Shown: one piece after another, positions 57,893-64,000 of the stretch
Position numbering within the stretch: position 1 is the first letter of the stretch
Layout: the number at the start of each line of letters is the position of its first letter
NCBI GenBank assembly: GCA_903813345.2
Contig: CAIIXF020000008.1
Span: 25,158,822 to 25,222,821, forward strand
Length of the DNA stretch: 64,000 bases
Direction: 5' to 3'
From: Owenia fusiformis
Taxonomy: Eukaryota > Annelida > Polychaeta > Sabellida > Oweniidae
The notes under the pieces: generated by a model
What the model was told of the DNA's origin: nothing
Databases searched by the model: none
Seen by the model: the letters and a program-made list of their open reading frames with translations, nothing else
Program-made: the position numbers and the translations under genes

Positions 57893-60800
57893 GTATGTAT
57901 GCTTGACTATGAATCCATAAACTGAGATCAGCCAGTGAGATTCAGCTATGTATCTCTTTATCTCTTATGAAATAGCAATGTAAGTCAAGATGAACATTTT
58001 CCAAGTCTCCCTCCTTTGGCCTGTCTTGTCCCTCATATGTAAACTTGAGTGAAGGAAGGGTAGTGATAGAGGTTAATACAGAGACTTCTGTTGCAATTAC
58101 ATTTTTGAAATACATGATTATTTTGAAAGTTTACCATTTATATCAGAGCTGTAGGGGTGGGGGAGGTAGGGAAAAGATCATTTCTGTTGGTGCGATCTCA
58201 ATGATATAGTCCTTTGGTTGCCATATATATGCAATGCAAGGCTAATATTGTTCAACTGATTGCTTTAATGTTAGAGGCGTATTTTTCACTAAATTCATTT
58301 AGCAGTCTGTGTCTAGAACAGAGTGACTTTTATGTTATCTGTAAATATCACTGAATCATCAAACATTGTGTTATCATATTGATCAAATGTCAATTCAAAA
58401 TTGTTAGTTGGTTGGTTGAGCAAGTGGTCTTAGTGTCTTCAATATAACCTGATTTTAGTATTCATCAGTTATCATATCAATAAAATATTATGAACTCTTG
58501 AAAAAAGCTTGTTTCAAGTCTGATGATATCATATGATAAATATTTGATGCATTATTCTGTTAGAACAGAACAAATTGTTTACTGTTCAATAAATGACCTT
58601 AGCTATCAATATTTGTGATTTTGCTGTTTGGTGATTGTGCCGAACTCATAGCTTATTGAATAAGTGGTATATATATGTACATATACTGTATTCTCTGTAA
58701 GTAGCTCCTACTAGAAGCGCCCACCCGCTTCACAAAATTCAAGAAATATTGAAAATAACTAAGGAATCATGAATATATAAGAAAAAGGATTGAAATTCTG
58801 ATGAATCAAGTGGATAATAGAGTACTAACACTAAATTTGATAAAAATGACACATTATAGTTATTCCAAAGTAGTCTGAAATGAATGAAGGAAATGTTGAA
58901 ATTAGAGTGTTATTTTTTACATTTAACCAACTAGCGATCGTCAAGGTCATGTCAATGTCATGAACATTTTTGGGTTTTACATTTCTTCTTATTCTTATGA
59001 CTTTTACATGAAAAATGGTATTCTATCATTAAACAAGTACTATGAGGTAAAACAGAGAATATGGTGTATATCATTCTATAATTGTTCCACTTATTATTTA
59101 GATATACTATCCCACATCTATACTCAAAATATGGTCTATAGGCTAATGAAGTAAAATGTCTATATGAAAGGTGAACAAAATTGGCCGTGAAGTGTTTTGT
59201 GTTTATTCATTGCTATTGAAGTGTTTAATGGTATTACTATACCTTTTACATTTAAAGAATATTTTGAAAACGTGACAATTATAGAGCACACTAGCAATGC
59301 AGTACCAGGAGACAAATTAAATAGATATCATGTCTAATGCTTCAGTAACTTAAAATACATTTTTTTCACTTTTGATTTGTACATTTTTAATGTGGCTAGG
59401 CCTATGTTAACCAATGCATTAAATGTATAACATTTAGATATTTTAAGTAACCATGCAAAAATGATTAATGTACGTGTAAAATAACAGGTCCCCTTTACCC
59501 ACCTTTATCTATAGAAAATAGAGTGTTTTAATGTCAACCAGTACCTGAAGAAATCTAAGTATGAACCTTTGCAGTGACCTGTATACAAAAACTTGTATTG
59601 TATTTAAAACATTTAAATCAGAGAGTTGAGGTTGTTTACCATACAGATGATAGACAAGCGGGAAGTATTTGAGAGACACTAAATTGAAACATTTGCAGAA
59701 GTATGTTCATTCACTTCATTGGTGAAAATAAAATGTACAACTAGATATATATTGTTTAGGGGAGAAGCTGCCAAATTTGAAATTATAATACTTTTTGTCA
59801 CATAATTGGATATATTTTGACAGTCTGAATACATGGCTCTTGGATTAATGGTGCCTTGTCAAGTACAGCTTTGCAGCATGCTGTTGGTGGTATAGATCTA
59901 AAACATACTGATCAACTGGCCTCTGATATAAACAAAGCAAAGGAGATATATGTCAATCATAACATTACATGTAAACAGCTTACAGATGAGTAAAGGGATG
60001 TAATCATCAGATACAGATATTAAACTGATGGTGCCAAGTAATGACCCATTTAAAAAACATTATATGAAGCAGGCACATGCAATCAGTACTGTATACATAC
60101 TCTGTAATGCAATATGTAACAAGGAACCTCTGAACATGATCAATGGAATCTACTCACCTTGTTCAGGAACAAAAATGAATTGTTTTTGTGATTGATTAAT
60201 TATTAAGGACAATACAGCACCTACAAGACTCTACCTGAAGCGGATGCAGTTAATGTTATTGAGTGCAATAAAGTGAAAGTAAATGCACATATGAAACACT
60301 TATAAAGTTGTCAGTTGTAGGATTCCAACATATCAAATGAGTCATTGAATTATAATGATGGATATTATGGATTTAGATTGAAATGTGCATTATCAGAATT
60401 TCAAATTTACATAACAATGATATAGAATTGGAAAGCTGTGTGTCTGGAATACCTGAATGCAATAGAGATGAATTTGACTTACATTATGGTAGATTATTGA
60501 TTCAAACATGACCGTGCTCTATTCGAATTTCTCAACCAATCAGAATGCAGCATAGCCAATATAGAACGTTCTCTAATTCTCCATATATGCACGACCATGC
60601 TCTATTCAATCTGCAATTTTCATTGTTTTGAGTGACGTCACATCTCAGCTGCACATCTGGGGCTCTGTCCGGGGATAGCTGTTCTTTTTTACTCCCTCCG
60701 TAACTACTGTTAACAGATGGCTGACTTCAAGTTTATACACCGTATAAAATCTAAAACGAGGAGTAAAATAGAACAGCCCAAACAAATTCTAAAATTTTTC

Positions 60801-62618
60801 CGGCCGACTTCAGAATCTTGACAGCATGCGTATTCTTCCGTCATGCCCGTTCCACAGACACGGCTTTTACTAATTTTTATGTTTGAATCGGAATAAATAA
60901 TGATAGGCCATTCAATATGGTGAAATTCAGCACTCGTTGGACAGAATGTTAGTACAAATGCACTCACCTTCGGTTCGTGCTTTGTACAACATTCTGTCCA
61001 ACTCGTGCTGAATTTCACCATATTGAATGGCCTATCATTATTTATTCCTTAAATCACTGCATCAATATTAGGAATATTAGACCAGAATCATGCATGTGAG
61101 ACAAAATATAAGTGTCATATAAGGACATTGACACAGGCTATATTAATGCATGAACAAAACAATGTGACCTCAAAAATTATGACATACCATATGAATCTGA
61201 ATTAATGTTGAATATTAGCATCAAACACAATAAATGATGAATGATTTCAATCAATTAAAAGCCATCTACAGGTTCTGTCAACATGGAGTTAGGAATCAGG
61301 AATTTTACTATACAGGATAGACCATCAGACTTTTTTGAATTAAAACCAACCAAAAGAAAATGTCCCATTTGGGACATAGACAATTCAAACTGTAAAACAT
61401 TGAAATCAGTCAGAGAACACATAACCCTTATACCTTGTTTGTTATATTAACAAATGATGGATGGATGGAGATATAGTTCAAGAGATGGATAGTGTTTCAG
61501 AACTCATAGATTATCGTAAACGCCATGATGAATATATAAACAAGATCCATTTTTATCAAGGTATGGCATTACAGTTCTAAGAAAATGGATGACAGCCACA
61601 AATCAGTTTCATTTTGTCACACTGCACCATTTACATTTAGAGTGATATTTTGTATCACTATCATGTTTTATTTTAGTCCTATTGATCTTTAGAATAATCT
61701 TTGAATGGTTTCTTAAGCCTACTGTCCACAAAATAAAAGTTTTTTAAAAGTTTATGGCTTAGTTTGTGTAACACCCATTAAGCCTCCTACCAGATCCGCA
61801 AGACACATACATTGACATGTACTTGTAGTCTTGTATCCGTGGGTAAAGAGCCAAATCAGATGAGATGGGGAGTGATCTGTATTTGTGAGGATTTTATGAT
61901 TATTCATTACGTGTATGTCCCATATATTTTATACTCATTTCATCTGCTTCTGCCTTACTACCAAAGGTCATATAATATATGATATTTTCAGATGAGAGAG
62001 AAAGTGTACAAAAGAAGACATTCTGTAAATGGGTGAACTCCCATTTGGCACGTGTAGGAGCCCGTATCCATGACTTGTATGTGGATCTAAGAGATGGCCG
62101 TATGCTCATCAAGCTCCTGGAAGTCCTCTCAGGCGAACGACTGGTAAGCTACACATGGAGTTTTAAAATAGTAGAGTTACAGTATATGGTTATTAAGATT
62201 CACTAATAGTTTGTTTTATTGAGGTGACTATTGACTTATTTGCTTGAATCAATTCACTAATAGTGTCTATGGTAAATAGTGAACCCTAGATGCTAGGAGT
62301 ATAATATTGCTTTCTCTTATATCACATAAAATGTATATCTTTTCCAAAGGAATGTCTAAATTCTGAATGAAAGCTAAAAGTGCTGCCTTTTGAGTCAGTT
62401 GAATCATGAATGTAATTCTCAATGATATTGCATTATGTTTGCAGCCCAAACCAACAAAGGGTAAGATGAGGATTCATTGCCTGGAGAATGTTGACAAATC
62501 TCTGTCATTCTTGTATGACCAGCGCGTCCATCTTGAAAACATGGGAGCCCATGATATAGTAGATGGAAACCCCAGATTGACACTAGGTCTCATCTGGACC
62601 ATCATCCTGAGATTCCAG
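57742..62618 (+). CDS. SPTBN1: Beta-spectrin, N-terminal part (gene continues past the window)
   Basis: Three exons (57742-57892, 61992-62143, 62445-62618) join in phase to 159 codons. Residues 1-50 are the N-terminal extension; about 54-159 form most of the first calponin-homology domain, with [40 protein letters not shown] and [15 protein letters not shown]. In the full protein two such domains bind F-actin, followed by about 17 spectrin repeats and usually a PH domain. Beta-spectrin pairs with alpha-spectrin under the plasma membrane and carries the ankyrin site. The wording matches conventional beta-spectrin rather than beta-heavy; invertebrates usually have one such gene, orthologous to vertebrate SPTB and SPTBN1/2/4, so the symbol denotes family. 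Nothing is broken in the visible part; the rest lies beyond 64000. Confidence 0.95.
57893..61991 (+). other. Beta-spectrin intron 1 (4.1 kb)
   Basis: GTATGT...TTTCAG. AT-rich, with no further exon recognised. Contains the GC-richer block 60,500-61,050, which includes an almost perfect hairpin. Confidence 0.85.
60506..61048. mobile_element. Putative foldback element in beta-spectrin intron 1
   Basis: The right part is an inverted repeat with 61-bp arms (60890-60950 and 60988-61048) and a 37-bp loop. The left part contains duplicated GACCRTGCTCTATTC words (60512 and 60591), a CRE-like TGACGTCA and an ACTCCCTCCGT...AACGAGGAGT pair. The whole block differs from the intron in composition, but its limits and superfamily are not resolved. 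Confidence 0.45.
61992..62143 (+). CDS. SPTBN1: Beta-spectrin coding exon 2 (start of CH1 domain)
   Basis: Encodes [19 protein letters not shown] to EVLSGERL (residues 51-101; the first codon is shared with exon 1). Acceptor TTTTCAG, donor [21 protein letters not shown] is the actin-binding-domain signature. Confidence 0.97.
62445..62618 (+). CDS. SPTBN1: Beta-spectrin coding exon 3 (CH1 domain)
   Basis: 58 codons, [20 protein letters not shown] to [13 protein letters not shown] (residues 102-159), phase 0 at both ends. Acceptor TTTGCAG, donor GTAAGC. Confidence 0.97.
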
Positions 62619-64000
62619 GTAAGCAAATTGTGGACACCTGATGAAAGATAGACCTGAAAACTAATCCTAATTTGATGTTACGCCGATTCTTATAATTTTG
62701 ATAAATCTTATAGAAATATCTTAGAGCAGAAGTCTCAAGAAAAACATCTTAAAGTTTACATCCTCTTCCATACTTTCCATCAGCATATGACTCTGAGGGT
62801 CTACAGTCAATGGTTCCTACATTGTCTGAGAGGGGTTAAAACTGAAGATGTAAATCCATATACTGTAGTTGTATATTTGATAGCTACATGAGATACATTG
62901 TATATTATATAATTATATGTCTCTGTTTTATATTTCCCATCCAATATTCAACAGAAATGATTTTCTGATCATTTCATATTTTTAAAAGATCATCTCTTCA
63001 GTTTGAGTTTCTAAATCTGCTCTGTACGTGTTGTTAGTTTAAACATCAATTTCTACTTTTGAATGTTTCTTTAGACTATCATGTCATTCCCCCATGGTCA
63101 TTTGAGCAGATGTGTTAGAAAATTAGCTAATTGCTTATTAACTTATGGCATTCCAGATTTTGCTCTCTCACCAATTTTGGTCATTCTGAGCTTTCATTGC
63201 ATTTGTTGGGATCCATAAGTCACCATACATAAGTCAAGATAAGTTTTCACTTGACATGAGCATGTGTAGTGAGGATGACTCTGGTACATATTTAATGCCA
63301 TTAGCAGTATTAGAAACCATTTTTGAACACTCAAGTTGCAGTGACTGTTTAGACAGTTGCAAGAGATATAAATAAATAGCACAATCTTATGTTGCAAGAA
63401 ACAGAATACTGTTGAAAGTAACTAATCCTGTTCTAGGATGTTGTTCACTTCAACTGTGAGGTCATACAACACTGTACATGTATTTTCTCTGCTGGGAGAA
63501 CTCCTTGAGATATGTGCTTGCTTCCACCCATATATACCCTCATAACTCAGGTTGATCAGCAATAACATGCTCTAAGGCTTCCTGCCATCATTGTAACTTG
63601 TAAATCATTTAAGAAACCTTTACATAAGGGTTATTTCTTCTTTCACTCTTCTCAAGTTATTATTAATTTATGAATTGAGCAATTAAGACACACATTTTTA
63701 GACATGCATTATATTCCCCGGTGTTTAAAGAAGATGAGCACATAATAATGCATTTTATTGCCAAAGCTACCTAACTCAGACATTATTTTGTTTTCGTTGA
63801 AGTAGGTTTTCATGTCTACTGTATGCGAGATAACTTTGATAATTATTGATTTTTGAAATTTTGAAAGTAAACTACATTGTAGATTATCTTTTCATGCTAT
63901 GAATGAAAATGTGAATAATTGATTTATTGAATGAAGAAAAACAGTTACATGCACCCTACATAAGTATGAATTTTAAATACCAAAATTGTGATTTATTGGG
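62619..64000 (+). other. Beta-spectrin intron 3 (runs past the window)
   Basis: Starts GTAAGC. No following exon (expected to begin IQDI-like) is visible before the edge. Confidence 0.8.

Noticed and set aside
61900-62112. 70-codon minus-strand frame opposite beta-spectrin exon 2
   Set aside because: Antisense shadow of a strongly conserved coding exon.

Overview
The window is invertebrate nuclear DNA: split genes with GT-AG introns, many DNA transposons and non-LTR retrotransposons, large satellite arrays and AT-rich intergenic DNA. A conventional beta-spectrin, frequent ACATGTA-type motifs and the transposon mix fit a lophotrochozoan, most likely a mollusc. This assignment is inference, since no lineage marker was tested.

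Only two host genes can be supported. At 8842-13089 (+) nine exons join in frame to 294 codons of a phytanoyl-CoA dioxygenase-family Fe(II)/2-oxoglutarate oxygenase; the first exon is tentative. At 57707-64000 (+) lies the start of a conventional beta-spectrin: an N-terminal exon and two exons covering most of the first calponin-homology domain. The gene runs off the right edge, and a candidate promoter lies about 1.1 kb before the start codon.

Nearly everything else is mobile or repetitive. 1-6 kb: two hAT-like elements with perfect 8-bp target duplications, a foldback element, a MITE and a LINE fragment. 6.9-8.2 kb: a 49-bp minisatellite. 14.1-20.1 kb: a decayed LINE split by two later DNA transposons, one of which contains further insertions and a gene fragment. 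22.0-41.3 kb: the outstanding structure, about 99 copies of a 153-bp satellite in two head-to-head blocks (about 37 forward, then about 62 inverted), bracketed by mirror-image copies of a 1.0-kb foldback element. The right copy was later hit by a TTAA-flanked insertion and a CAGGGGCG-ended element. 41.3-57.7 kb: mostly featureless AT-rich DNA with small inverted-repeat elements, a hAT fragment and a 25-bp minisatellite. 57.7-64 kb: beta-spectrin exons and introns, with a 61-bp-stem hairpin in intron 1.

Two patterns stand out. The first is the giant satellite palindrome, whose two arms carry private variants. The second is a set of five short elements with CA...TG ends and 5-bp target duplications, distinct from the 8-bp hAT elements nearby. 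No RNA genes, CRISPR arrays or complete autonomous transposons were seen.
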